Assembly: GCA_028386065.3 (NCBI GenBank)
Contig: JAKUCV010003650.1
Coordinates: 265,153-329,152 of the forward strand
DNA from: Turnera subulata
Taxonomy: Eukaryota; Streptophyta; Magnoliopsida; Malpighiales; Passifloraceae
Direction of reading: 5' to 3'
Length of the DNA stretch: 64,000 bases
The position numbers and the translations under genes were made by a program. Numbering within the stretch: position 1 is the stretch's first letter; every line of letters starts with the position of its first letter. Under the pieces are notes generated by a model. The model made no database searches. It saw only the letters and a program-made list of their open reading frames with translations, and was not told the origin of the DNA. Of the stretch, positions 1-11,106 are shown piece by piece.

Positions 1-393
1 CTTATCGTGGTAGGACCCACGGATAAGACGGAATTTCGGGGACGAAATTCTTTTTAAGGTGGGTAGTCTGTAACAGCCCGGGTAAAAATTTTGGATTTTT
101 ACCGGACTGTAAAAGTCTATTTACCGTGATTTACTGTTGAATTAATCTTGGGTAATTAATTCAAGGTAAATCGGGAGTCGTTTTTCGAAACCGAAGGTTT
201 TCCCGCGCTCGTGATTTTTCCGTGGATTTTTCGGAACTAAGTTGGTATTTTTCGGGTTTCGGAATTTCTCGGAAAATCACGTCGGAAAATAACTAAGGAG
301 GTATCGGTTATTTTCTGGTCCGGATCGGACTCGCCCGTAATATGGACGGATTGAATTATTTGAGTTTCACATGTTAAATAGTAAAATTCAGTT

Positions 394-400
394 TATAAAA
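394..400 (+). promoter_or_regulatory. LTR TATA box of element C
   Basis: TATAAAA sits 325 bp inside the LTR and directly before the homopurine tract, where a U3/R boundary is expected. The corresponding place in the left LTR of element A (minus strand, about 10202-10207) keeps a TATAAG. Transcription start would be about 25-30 bp downstream (inferred). Confidence 0.55.
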
Positions 401-401
401 G

Positions 402-698
402 GAAGAGGAAGAAGGAGGCAGCTGGGAGAGGAAGAGAAGAAGAAGAAAAAAAAAAGAGAGAAAAGAGAAAAGGAGAGGAAAAAGAAAAAGAGAAAAAAAA
501 GAAAGAAAAAGAAGAAAAAGAAAAGAGATAAAAAAAAACACAGAAAATAGAGAAAAAAAATGAAGAAGAGGGAAAAAAAAAATGAAGGAGGAGAAAAAAA
601 AAGAGTACAAAAAAATAGAAAAAAAGAGAGAAAAGAAAAGAAAAGAAAAACAGAAGAAAAAGAAAAGAAAATACGAAAAAGGAAAAAAAAAAGGAGGT
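402..698 (+). repeat. ~300-bp homopurine (G/A) tract in LTR of element C
   Basis: This stretch is almost purely A and G on the plus strand, with only scattered pyrimidines. It begins at the LTR TATA box. The reading frames through it on both strands are low-complexity (Lys/Glu-rich or Phe/Ser-rich) and are not genes. The same tract, inverted, is at 9908-10188. Confidence 0.9.
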
Positions 699-1668
699 GA
701 ACAGTTCGTCACCCCCGGAGCGCCTCGTTACTGTACACGAAACGGAGCTCTGGTCATCCGTTCGCTGCACCACCGCCACCATTGGCCTCGTCTCGCCGTC
801 GCCATTAAGACTCCGTCGCCTCCTGCCGGTTTCGTCCGTCGACGCGCTGCCAACCGCCGCTGACCCGCGAGCAGACCCGCGGATCTGCTCCTTCTCCGCC
901 CTGCTCAGCCCGTCGACGACGCCAGCGCTCCTTTCCACCGCCCTTGGAGTCGCCTCGCTGCCGCCGTCCTCCTGCAACCTTTCCCTCGCGTTCCCGCGCC
1001 GCCATCGCCGTCGTTGCCGTTGTACCCGAGGTGAGCTGGATTTTCCGACCCGTTTGGGTCCGGGTCGCGCCTGGGTTGGGTTGCGATCCAGATTTTTTTT
1101 TTAAAATAAAACTAATAATATATATATATATATCTATATAATTACTGCTAATTAATTTCTGGAAAAAAAATAGGAATATTATTTTGGAAAATTGTATGCA
1201 ATATTCTGTTTGGGGTTTAGAAATAAATATATATACTCTGATTCTTCAAATTAAGATAATTATGTTTTGTTTGTAAATTATTATTATGGTTAGTTTGGAA
1301 ATTATATATATCATAAAATTAATTTCTGGAAATTTAGTATGTGTATTATTTTCGTCTGGAAAATTATTATTTTGGTATATGTATATAAATATGTATTTTT
1401 GTAAATTAAAAGTAATTATATTTTGTGTTGGAAAGTATTATTATATATAATTAGAAAAAGATAAATACTATATTTATTTTCTGAAAATTATAAATAGCTT
1501 ATTATTTTCTGGAAAAATTATGATGAATATTATTCTGGGAGATTATAATTATTTTATGAAAATTATTTTGAAAGGAGTTATAGTTAAAATATAGTACCGA
1601 AATTATATTCGGATATACGTACGGTAAAATATTTTTGGTAAAAGATAATAATATCGAATAAGAACCGG

Positions 1669-1673
1669 GATGG
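1669..1673. repeat. Left 5-bp target-site duplication (GATGG) of element B
   Basis: GATGG precedes TGTAACG at 1674 and is repeated at 18762-18766 after the terminal TTTCA of element B. The LTR of element A has the uninterrupted homologous site, reading CGGGATGG and onward, which confirms the insertion point. Confidence 0.92.
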
Positions 1674-1997
1674 TGTAACGCCCCGAATTTTCGGTATTTA
1701 GTTTTTATGGAATTTTTAATTTTTTTTTGGAATTTAAATTCCAACTTTACCCTTGAAGAATTTCCGGAATTTTTGGTCAAGAAAATTAATGTTATTAATT
1801 TATTTTTACACGAAAATATTTTATATATGTTGGATTTAATTCTACTTTCGGGTTCTACGGAATTTAATTGTGATTTAGGGTGCAACACATGGTGTAGTGT
1901 AGTTTTGCCAACAACTACGTAGTTTCGGGAGATGCCAAACATAAAACTCAAGCTTGGCCTGCGTTTTGACCAAGGGAAGAGGGTTGACCGCGCCTAC

Positions 1998-2055
1998 GAC
2001 CAAAACGACGTCGTTTTGGTCCCGGCCGAAACCAACCCTAACCCTAAGTATAAAA
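1998..2055 (+). promoter_or_regulatory. LTR core promoter of element B: ACGT palindrome, telobox, TATA box
   Basis: A perfect 24-bp palindrome at 1998-2021 (half-site GACCAAAACGAC) has a GACGTC core of the bZIP C-box/CRE type. AACCCTAACCCTAA at 2034-2047 is a double telobox. TATAAAA at 2049-2055 follows at once, then a pyrimidine-rich stretch as in plant leaders. The second LTR has the same block at 6838-6895 without change. Transcription start near 2080 is inferred. Confidence 0.7.
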
Positions 2056-3328
2056 CCCATCCTTTTCTCTCCTTCTCCTCTCTTTTCTCTCTTTTCTTCT
2101 CCTCCAGAACGGCTGCCACCCCTTCCCTGTTCTCTTCCTTCTTCCTTTCACTCAAACCGCCGCCCCTAACTTCCACTCTTCCTCTTTCTTGTCGCCATCG
2201 GCGCGACCCCACGCCGCCGCCGCCACGCTTTCCACTTTCGACCCCGTGATTCGTGGCCAGTGAAGGAACGAGAGGCGGAGGTTGCGAGGCGAGACGATGG
2301 GGACGAGCAGCGGCTGGAGGGTTGGATTCAAGTCTGCACCGCCATCACCATCGTTGGTAAGCCGCCCCTCTTCCTTCCTCTGTCCCCCCTATTCTTCTCC
2401 TTTTAGATTTCGGGGACCGTTGATTGATGGTCTCTGGTTTTGTTTGGACTTTATATCGATGGAGGTGGGCGTGTGTTGGGGATTGTTTGGTGCCGGCGTG
2501 GGCTCGTGGTGGTGGTTGTCTATGGCGGAAGCAAGTGCGGTGGATGTGTGTTTCTGCTGTTTGGCCAGTGGAGGCCGGGGGTTGGTCCGGGGGAAGATAC
2601 GAGCTACCTTCGCGTCGCCGCCTCCTGATCTCGGGTAAGCACCGCCGTCTCTTGCTTCTTCTTTCTTTGTTCCGTTTTGTTGTCGATTGGACTGTGGGTT
2701 GTATTCGTGATTGTGTTGTTGCCGAAAGAGGTGCTCGGGTTCAGTTCATCTTGCTCCAGCAAAGAACATGTGGGTCTGCCTCCGGCGACCAGTGTTGTTC
2801 AGATTGGTTTCAGGTGGTGGCAGTAGTGTTGTCGTGGTTGATTGTTTGATGGATCCGTGATGGTCGTCTCAAGTTCCGGTAAGGATCCAGCTATTCAATT
2901 TGTTCTCTTGATCGTTTAAATTTTGGGTGTTTGTTGTTTGTGGAGTTGAAAGTCCGGCTCTGTGATGTTCGTTGTTTCTTTTGGGGCAGTTGCTGTGGTT
3001 CGTCGGTGTCTCAGGTGGCTGTTCCAGTGAGGCTGACCGGAATCCGGCGAGGCTCGGAAATTTTCCGGCGAGGCTCGGGTTGTTGTTCCTGCAAGACAGT
3101 GTCCTTCAGCATCACGTGGTAATTCTCGGGCTTTGATGCGAATTTCGGTTCTTGTACTATCTTGTAGTGAAAATGGATTTAATATGTGCAATTTGTAATA
3201 AATGAACTTTAGTGGAATTCGGGAGTTGCGAGTTGAGAGTGCGTGGCCGGAATATATTTCCGACGCGTCTTGAATCGTTAGGCCGAAAATGTTTGGGCTC
3301 GGGAGTTCGATAAAAGTATTATTGTGAT

Positions 3329-3580
3329 GGGCCGGGCTTAGGCCCAATTAATGTCATATTAATTCTATATGGGCTTTTAGGCCCAATGAATAATGAAGTG
3401 GGCTTTAGGCCCAATGGCTTGTAATTGAGATGGGCTTTAGGCCCAATAAAATGTAACTAATTTAAATGGGTTTTAGGCCCAAAGGTTTTGGGGAATGTGC
3501 TTTGGGCCCAATAAATGGATATTATTTTTAAGATGGGCTTTAGGCCCAAAGGGTTCTTATGATGTGGGCCTTAGGCCTAG
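3329..3580 (+). repeat. Array of eight GGGCTTTAGGCCCAA-like units in 5' LTR of B
   Basis: Eight imperfect units, each a short inverted repeat of the form GGGCTTTAGGCCCAA, lie 30-40 bp apart. Each carries GGCCCA/TGGGCC, the core of plant site II (TCP-binding) and UP1 promoter motifs. The array is repeated at 17099-17350 in the other LTR. Lying downstream of the TATA box, it would also be transcribed, and each unit could fold as a small hairpin. Confidence 0.75.
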
Positions 3581-4993
3581 GTATAAATTGGATTTGAATT
3601 TTGGGTTTAGACCTGGGTTTCTTAGTAACGGGCCTAGTGTACGATTAAAGCTTAAGACGATGACATTGGCATGTATTTGATTTGATTTCCGTGAATAAAT
3701 ATCTTACATGTTATATGTGTTCATAGGAGGTTATGGACATGAGGTTGTTGAGGCGGAACTAGGCTTCAGGTTCCGAGACAATTAATATGGCCAAGGTGAG
3801 GACTTATAAACCTTTGTATGCATTACTGCCTACAATGCTCGGTTAATTGTTTTGGTATATAAAGTGGTATTAATTGTTGGTCTTGAATGCTGTATGCATG
3901 CTTGCTTGATGTGCTGATGTTGTTATTTGCAAAGTGTATTTATTGATGATATCTTTGATGCGGTATGCCTGATTAAGTGAAATGTGTGCCGGTGTAATAT
4001 GATATGCCAGTTGAGCTTGTTTATTTGTTATGCTAAATAACATGATTTATGGATTTGTGTTTGTGTGGTGGACTGTGGGCTGGAGGCCCGGACTTGAGAA
4101 TAAGATATTAAATTCCACACAACACTGTTGAATCAAAACGCATGGTACAATCCCTTAAGCGTAATTGAATAACATACAATAATAAGTCTACTGTGGGGCT
4201 GTTGACCGGTTGGTTCGAGCGGGTAGTAGTACCCCTCGGGATGGCATGCGGGTTAGCATGTGGGCCTGTGATGGCCGGTTCTACCTCCCTCTTTCTATCT
4301 CCCCCTTTCTACCTCCCTCTTTCTCTCTGTCTCTCTCTCTCTCTGGATATGTTTGGGCTTCGTGCCTGGTTTATTTGGGCTTCGTGCCTGGTTGTCTCAT
4401 GAGACGGGACCGAGCTCGACGCACACAGTAGAGGGCCCTAATAAAATACTTAACCTTAATAACAAGAATAATAAGATAAGTAACGATAAGTGATGGTTGA
4501 AGTCTGGTGATGACTTGTGTTGTATTTTGTGAATTGTTTTGTGCATTGTGTTTGCTATTGCCCATTGTCGGTGTACTTGTAGTTGATTTGTTTTGTATAT
4601 TATTGGTTTATTTGTCTACGGTGAGACAGTGGTTGGTCTCACCCCCTCACAGTTTTACACAGGATAGCTGATCGATGATCAGAAGAGCATATCAGCAGGT
4701 GGCGGTGCTTTCCTCTCCTCGAGTCGGATCCATAGAGAGTTCACTGCATACATGTTATCTTATGTATAGTCTTCCGCTGCATACTCGTTGTTGTGTAATT
4801 AGATGTATAAAGGTTCATTGATTTTGTTGTTGATATTGTATCCCGGGTAGAAGGGCATTTTGGTCACTTCACATGATGTATATTCTTTAATGAATAATTT
4901 GGGATACGGGTGTCCCGGGAATGATAAGGGCAATCTGGTCAATTTATAATTAATTTGTAACTTATATTAATAAATTGGGACACGGGCGTTTCA

Positions 4994-6511
4994 GTTGGTA
5001 GCGGAGCAGGCTGTAGATCCTTTGGGATGTGTGAATACGTTTTGTGATCTTATATGCATAAGTCTGCTCCTTTTTGGGTCGTCTATTGCATTGTCATATG
5101 CATTCATGTAGTGAGTCGTACTATGGATCCGGTGGAGGACACGCACCTGCTGGGGGTCGGAGTGACCCGGTATAGTTGTTGAAATGATATGTTTATCTTT
5201 ACAGCTTGGCTGTAAGCAAGGTTTATCTCGTGGTATATCCACTTTTTTGTCAGAGTCGGGGTAGACTCTTGACTCTTTACTTGTATCCTCTGTCTGTGTG
5301 GAACTGGCCAATACAAGTAAGAACCATCAATTTTTTTTTGGATGTTATGTCTGTCAAGAGATGATCTGATATGATTCTTGTGATTTTGTTGATCTTGGTG
5401 ATCATGCTATGTGTGGTCTGATCATATAAATTTGAGGATTTGAAGTTACTCGTGAAATTATATTATGGATTTAATCCTGTTTGGAGTTCGAGATGATAAT
5501 TTCTTGAATTAGTCTGAGGATGATTTAATGATATAATTGGGGGAAATATCTTTTAAAGATACTTGAGGTAATAAACTTGGATGAGTTTGGGGTTGATCTA
5601 ATGGTATATTTGGTGAATTATGTTTCAATGATACTTGAGGTACTTGACTTTGTGGAGATTCGAGATATTAGTGGTGATTGTGATAATAAGGTTTTGATCA
5701 TGAGTTATTGAGGTTATAGCTCATGTGCGGTTGAGGATTTCGAAAATAGGTTTACATTGAGGGTTGACTTCTGAGGTGATCTCGAGTATGATGATTCACT
5801 TGCTAGTCTGTTAATTATGTGAGGAGGGGTACAGTGATGATGTTTTAAGTTTCTTATCAAATAAATTTTGGTGTTCGTGCTAAGTGTGACTTGAGGAGTA
5901 GAATATAAGCATGAGTATGAGTTACGAAAGAATGTTTGGGTCTTGAGGAGTTTAAGTTTTGGAATTATAAATATGATATTTTGGTGTTGATTCGTTCCTA
6001 GTGTCTAAGGTATGATCTGGGATAGATACGATTTTGGCTGAATTGATGTGTGAAAAAGGAAATACTTTGAGGTCGGAACGTTAAATAGATTATGGATTTT
6101 GGTCTTGAGGTATTCACATCGGGAGTGATGATCAAGTTACTTATGTAACAATTTTGGGTCCGGTTATTTGTGGATATGCTTAATGGTTTAAAGGATTGAA
6201 TATATTCGGTTAAGTGACGATAATTGAAATGTTTTATGGACTCTGGTATTGATGACGTTGATGATGTTCGGGAATAGTCTTGGGTTAGTACTTTGATCTT
6301 ATGCTTTTGATCATGTTTGGCTAAGTCGATGTTTGACTTGGTATTTCGGAGTTCCTGCTTGGAAATTGATGGATGGTCGTGATGGTTTTACTTGGTAGTT
6401 TTGGCCAACGGTGTTTAGATACCTGGTGACACTTGTTGTGTCAGTTAAGAACTTGGTTACTTGTCTTTTCTACAAATTTCGAGGACGAAATTTTGTTAAG
6501 TGGGGTAGAAC
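4994..6511 (+). other. Interior of element B: primer-binding-like site and non-coding body
   Basis: The primer-binding-like TGGTAGCGGAGCAGG starts about two bases after the LTR. The same TTGGTAGCGGAGC follows the 5' LTR of element A. It resembles the initiator-Met tRNA complement TGGTATCAGAGC but differs at three places. The rest is AT/GT-rich with frequent stops and no recognisable protein. The last codons read T-N-F-E-D-E-I-L before a purine tract and the 3' LTR, a relic of the pol C terminus whose stop codon again overlaps the LTR start. Confidence 0.8.
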
Positions 6512-7432
6512 TGTAACGCCCCGAATTTTCGGTATTTAGTTTTTATGGAATTTTCAAATTTTTTTTTTGGAATTTAAATTCCAACTTTACCCTTGAAGAA
6601 TTTCCGGAATTTTTGGTCAAGAAAATTAATGTTATTAATTTATTTTTACACGAAAATATTTTATATATGTTGGATTTAATTCTACTTTCGGGTTCTACGG
6701 AATTTAATTGTGATTTAGGGTTCAACACATGGTGTAGTGTAGTTTTGCCAACAACTACGTAGTTTCGGGAGATGCCAAACATAAAACTCAAGCTTGGCCT
6801 GCGTTTTGACCAAGGGAAGAGGGTTGACCGCGCCTACGACCAAAACGACGTCGTTTTGGTCCCGGCCGAAACCAACCCTAACCCTAAGTATAAAACCCAT
6901 CCTTTTCTCTCCTTCTCCTCTCTTTTCTCTCTTTTCTTCTCCTCCAGAACGGCTGCCACCCCTTCCCTGTTCTCTTCCTTCTTCCTTTCACTCAAACCGC
7001 CGCCCCTAACTTCCACTCTTCCTCTTTCTTGTCGCCATCGGCGCGACCCCACGCCACCGCCGCCACGCTTTCCACTTTCGACCCCGTGATTCGTGGCCAG
7101 TGAAGGAACGAGAGGCGGAGGTTGCGAGACGAGACGATGGGGACGAGCAGCGGCTGGAGGGTTGGATTCAAGTCTGCACCGCCATCACCATCGTTGGTAA
7201 GCCGCCCCTCTTCCTTCCTCTGTCCCCCCTATTCTTCTCCTTTTAGATTTCGGGGACCGTTGATTGATGGTCTCTGGTTTTGTTTGGACTTTATATCGAT
7301 GGAGGTGGGCGTGTGTTGGGGATTGTTTGGTGCCGGCGTGGGCTCGTGGTGGTGGTTGTCTATGGCGGAAGCAAGTGCGGTGGATGTGTGTTTCTGCTGT
7401 TTGGCCAGTGGAGGCCGGGGGTTGGTCCGGGG
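6512..7432 (+). repeat. 3' LTR of element B, first part
   Basis: This begins TGTAACGCCCCG directly after AGTGGGGTAGAAC and is nearly identical to 1674-2592, including the palindrome, telobox and TATA block (6838-6895). It stops at 7432, where element A is inserted. The last five bases (7428-7432, CGGGG) are the target duplication. Confidence 0.93.
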
Positions 7433-10400
7433 TGAAACGCCCCGTCCCGTATTTACCGTACACAGTAAACACAAGCCGGAACTGTGACAACCCGACCCAA
7501 CAAAGCCCAAGCATACAGTGTGAACTACAATAACTCGGCCCAACGGCCCAAAATAGTAAAACAACATAGATAACATATCCGGCCCAATGGCCCAATAATA
7601 GCGAAAATATGCGCAGCGGAAGACTTATAAAGACTCACATATACACTGTATGCATAAATGCAAACTATGGATCCAAGCCCGTCCAAGGGATAACGCCGCA
7701 GCCTGTCTGGAATGCAATATACCTGAACAACAAATAACTCAACCTACGGGATGAAAGCCCGCAGGTGAGGGGTGAGTCCGAAGTGCCCACCGGGTAAACC
7801 CATAAGCAAATATACATAAACATACACCGTAACTATTCCAAGTCACAACACAACAATTAACCAAGGTTCTCACGAACCTTAAATACACACTGATGATTCT
7901 AGACACGCTATTCCAATTTTATTATCAGGGCCCCTATCACAAGTTAAATGATGGCCGTCGCCTGGTAGTCAAGCTAGCTAGCCCGTGGACCCCTCCCCGG
8001 TACCTCCACGTAATAACTGGCACAGACAGGGAGCAGGCCCCAAGCACACTCTCCCCCAGCGCCTAAAATATAAATAAAACTGGTACAGACAGGGAGCAGA
8101 CCCCAAGCACACTCTCCCCCAGCACCATAAATCAGACTACCATCTGGCTGTTCCAACATTTAACTGTGACTCACTAGATGTCTAAGTGTATTCAATTTTA
8201 TTATTTCCTTTTTCCTCGACTAATTACCACATCTCTATCATCCAACCATTATCTCATTATCCCGAGCAGGCTCGCAGCCTCTCCGCTCGTCTGGATAATA
8301 ACCAATATCAAACTGTCATCACATCATAGTACCCTCGGTACTCAACTCACACAATTCTACGGTCAACAACAGCAACAGTCTTACTCATATCCACAATCCC
8401 AACATCATCAATTATGTCAACAGCAACAATAATTTCAACAACATCAACGGCAACAATTATCAACATAATTCATCACACAAGAACCATACACTACCACCAG
8501 GTATCATACCAGCAAGGTCACACATAGTCAACAACTCAACAGTAGCAATATTCTCAACAACAACGATGGCAACAATTATCAATCAAAATCATCTCAAAAC
8601 AAATCATACTCAGCCACAAAGTATCATACGAGCAACATCGAACACAGTAAGCAAACAGCAACTTGATATCACGGGATGTAAATAAATATTTACTTAACCT
8701 CACCTTAGCCGATTACTCAACTCTGGAAACAATGACCGGTACGACGCCGGCTCCTCGGGAAACTGCCCGATATCCAAACCTATACAACAAAACCACATAT
8801 ATTCACATAAATGCACATAAGAGTATGTCATGATGCCAATATTACGAAATTACCCATCCCGATTACTTATCCTTTATTTCCATCTTTTACCGAAAATATT
8901 TACCGTACGTATTTCCGAATATAATTTCGGTACCATACTTTAATTAAAACTCTTTTCAAAATATTTTCATAAAATAATTATAATTTCCAAAATAATAATC
9001 TCCATAATTTTTCCAGAAAAAATAATGACCTATTTATAATTTTCAGAAATTATTTATAAAGTATTTATCTTTTTCTAAATACAAATACAATTTAATTTTC
9101 CAACACAAAATATAATTAACTTTAATTTTCCAAATACATGTACATATACATATACCACAATAATAATTTTCCAGCCAAAATAATATACATATAAATTTCT
9201 AGAAATTAACTTCAAGTTACATATATTTTTTTCCAATTTAATAATAAGTTCCAAAACAAAACTTAATTATTTAACTAAGTAAATATATTTATATTTTCAC
9301 AAAAATACCAGAATCAAATCGTCCATATTTTCCTCAAAATAACTATATATTTTTTTCCAAAAATTGAATTCCAGAATATAAATAAAAATATATATATAAT
9401 TATTGTTTTTTTTTAAAAATATTATTCGGGCTGGGTCATGAATAGTGCAGCCCAGACCCAACCCAAGGTCAGGCCCAGCACCATTCAGCCCAACCCAGCA
9501 GCAGACCCATAACCAGAAACGCAACCCGACCAATCGAAGCGGGTCGGACGCGGGTCAAGCGGGTCTCACCTCGGGTTCGGCGATGGCGGCGCGGCGAACG
9601 GCAGGTACGGGCAAGGGGAAGCTCACGCGGGGTTGACGAGGCTGAGGCGACCCCTACGGCTGTGGAAGGACGGCGCTGCGTCGTCGGCGTGAGGCGGCAG
9701 ACGGTGTTGAAGCGGATCCGCCGGTTTCTGCATCGGGTCGACGGCGCGTCACGGCCGGTCTCGCGGCGGAAGGCAACAGCGGCGACAGGGCTGAGCTCGC
9801 GACGGGACGACGAACCTCGTGGTGGCGGCGGTGCGGCGATACACGGCGGGGATCGGCTACGAGTGAACAGTGTGGGGGCGCTCCGGGGAGGTGACGACAC
9901 TGTTACCATTTTTTTTCCTTTTTTCTCTATTTTCTTCTTCTTTTTCTGTATTTCCCTTAATTCATTTTCTTTTCTTTTTCTTGATTTTCTTCTCTCTTTT
10001 TTTTTATTTCTCATTCTCTCTTTTTTTTCTTTTCCCTCTTCTCGTTGCTTTTGTTTTTTTCTCTGCTTTTCTTTTTTTTTTCTTTTCTTTTCACTCTTTT
10101 TCTTTTTTTCCTCTTTTTCTTTTTCTCTCCTTTTCTCTTCTTTTTCTCTCTTTCTTTTTTTTTTCTTTTTCTTCTCCTCTCTTCCTCACCCGGCTCTTCT
10201 CCTTATAAACTGAAAAAAAATACTATTACACTTGTGATATCAATAATACAGTTCGTCCATATTACGGGCGAATCCGATCCGGACCAGAAAATAACCGATA
10301 CCTCCTTAGTTATTTTCCGGTGTGATTTTCCGAGAAATTTCGAAACCCGAAAAATACCAACTTAGTTCCGAAAAATACACGGGAAAATCACGAGCGCGGG

Positions 10401-10533
10401 AAAACCCTCGGTTTCGAAAAACGACTCCCGATTTACCTTGAATTAATTACCCAAGATTAATTCAACAGTAAATCACGGTAAATAGACTTTTACAGTCCGG
10501 TAAAAATCCAAAATTTTTACCCGGGCTGTTACA
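7433..10533 (-). repeat. 3' LTR of element A (left copy)
   Basis: This copy is 3101 bp. Read on the minus strand it starts TGTAACAGCCCGGG at 10533 and ends CGGGGCGTTTCA at 7433. The part 7433 to about 8880 is about 97 percent identical to 12998 to about 14440. Its first ~350 bp (10533 downward) match element C. The middle (about 8900-10380) has an AT-rich block, a GC-rich block and a homopyrimidine block with no counterpart in the right LTR. An internal near-duplication of about 50 bp lies at 8025-8125. Confidence 0.88.
9908..10188 (-). repeat. Homopyrimidine tract (homopurine on element-sense strand) in left LTR of A
   Basis: About 280 bp of almost pure C/T on the plus strand; it is G/A when read in the sense of element A. 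It corresponds to 402-698 in element C. The Phe/Leu/Ser-rich frames here are low-complexity artefacts. Confidence 0.9.
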
Positions 10534-10677
10534 GACTACCCACCTTAAAAAGAATTTCGTCCCCGAAATTCCGTCTTATCCGTGGGTCCTACCACGATAA
10601 GCTTCTGGCACACTCTGCCAGGTATCCAACCTCAACATGAGATACCGCTTATACCCTTAAGCGACATCTCATCCGCT

Positions 10678-10685
10678 TATAAATA
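10678..10685 (+). promoter_or_regulatory. TATA-like box before antisense ORF 1 of element A
   Basis: TATAAATA lies 35 bp before the ATG at 10720. This is close for a normal leader, so the leader would be only about 10 nt if start-site spacing is standard, or the box may serve another start. It is on the strand opposite to the element. Confidence 0.35.
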
Positions 10686-10719
10686 CCAGTCCTCACAGCT
10701 GAGACATTCACTCTCAGCC

Positions 10720-11106
10720 ATGGACTCTCCACTTCGTTCTCGAACGACCTCAGACTCCGAGAACAACAGTTACATCGGCGGCAAGGCTTTCCAAACAAGC
10801 TCCGATGAAGAGGAACCTCCGAAGAAACGCTTCAAGACGAACATCGTCGGCCTTAAGGAGCATATGGTCGTCTCTTCAAGACGGCAGAAGAAACGCGCCA
10901 GCAAGGAAGAGTCCTCTACTGATAGGAAAGGCATAGGAACGGCGCAGAGCAGCACTCCACTTCAGACACTTTCACAGCTGAACGCTTCCCTGAAGAAGGT
11001 CAGCTCTGCGGTGATGCAGATCGAAGTGGCGTGTATGGCACTCTCGACCAACGTAGAAAACTTAAGGAAGCTTGTAAAAGACTTAGAGAAGCAAGTAACT
11101 CAGTAG
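10720..11106 (+). CDS. Antisense ORF 1 inside element A (basic N-half, coiled-coil C-half)
   Basis: The open frame gives 128 aa from the ATG at 10720; an in-frame ATG at 10582 would add 46 residues but falls in the element's polypurine region. I do not recognise the family. Residues ~1-40 are Ser-rich and acidic (SSDEEEPPKKRFK). Two basic clusters, PPKKRFK and RRQKKRASK, look like nuclear-localisation or nucleic-acid-binding signals. Residues ~80-128 (LQTLSQLNASLKKVSS onward) form heptad-like Leu/Val spacing, suggesting oligomerisation. The composition is ordinary protein, unlike the low-complexity LTR frames, and it lies antisense to the retrotransposon. Extra ORFs in antisense are known in some Tat-lineage gypsy elements; whether this is related is unknown. 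Confidence 0.5.
   Translation: MDSPLRSRTTSDSENNSYIGGKAFQTSSDEEEPPKKRFKTNIVGLKEHMVVSSRRQKKRASKEESSTDRKGIGTAQSSTPLQTLSQLNASLKKVSSAVMQIEVACMALSTNVENLRKLVKDLEKQVTQ

Larger units (their letters stand above)
1..1673 (+). mobile_element. Element C: end of pol, polypurine tract and first part of 3' LTR (Ty3/gypsy type)
   Basis: Positions 1-68 end in a frame reading F-G-D-E-I-L-F-K-V-G-S-L-stop, the usual last residues of plant gypsy polyproteins. The stop codon is formed by the first bases of the LTR. The purine-rich AAGGTGGGTAG precedes the LTR start TGTAACAGCCCGGG at 69. The LTR runs to 1673, where element B is inserted, and resumes after 18761. The first ~350 bp of this LTR match the reverse complement of 10190-10533 (left LTR of element A), so C and that LTR are one subfamily. 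The body of C lies left of the window. Clade (Tekay/Del-like chromovirus) is inferred from LTR length and the FxDEI ending only. Confidence 0.85.
1674..4993 (+). repeat. 5' LTR of element B
   Basis: The LTR is 3320 bp, TG...CA bounded. From the 5' end it holds an AT-rich U3; a 24-bp ACGT palindrome, telobox and TATA at 1998-2055; a pyrimidine-rich and GC-rich leader; an array of TGGGCC/GGCCCA motifs at 3329-3580; a CT microsatellite near 4321-4344; and the end at 4993. Short open frames in it repeat exactly in the 3' LTR and are not treated as genes. Confidence 0.93.

Noticed and set aside
374..977. Long Phe/Ser-rich and Lys/Glu-rich open frames on both strands
   Set aside because: They are translations of a homopurine/homopyrimidine tract in an LTR; no domain, and the same occurs at 9870-10365.
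2034..2047. Interstitial telomere sequence
   Set aside because: Only two telomeric units, fixed next to a TATA box in both LTRs; better read as a telobox.
1932..2849. Several overlapping plus-strand ORFs of 60-141 codons
   Set aside because: They repeat exactly in the second LTR copy (6772-7533, 16422-16619), overlap each other in different frames and show no family; they are LTR leader sequence.
8178..8432. 84-codon Gln-rich ORF (also 13748-14002)
   Set aside because: Identical in both LTRs of element A, and antisense to the element within a CAA/ATC-rich repeat; no family.
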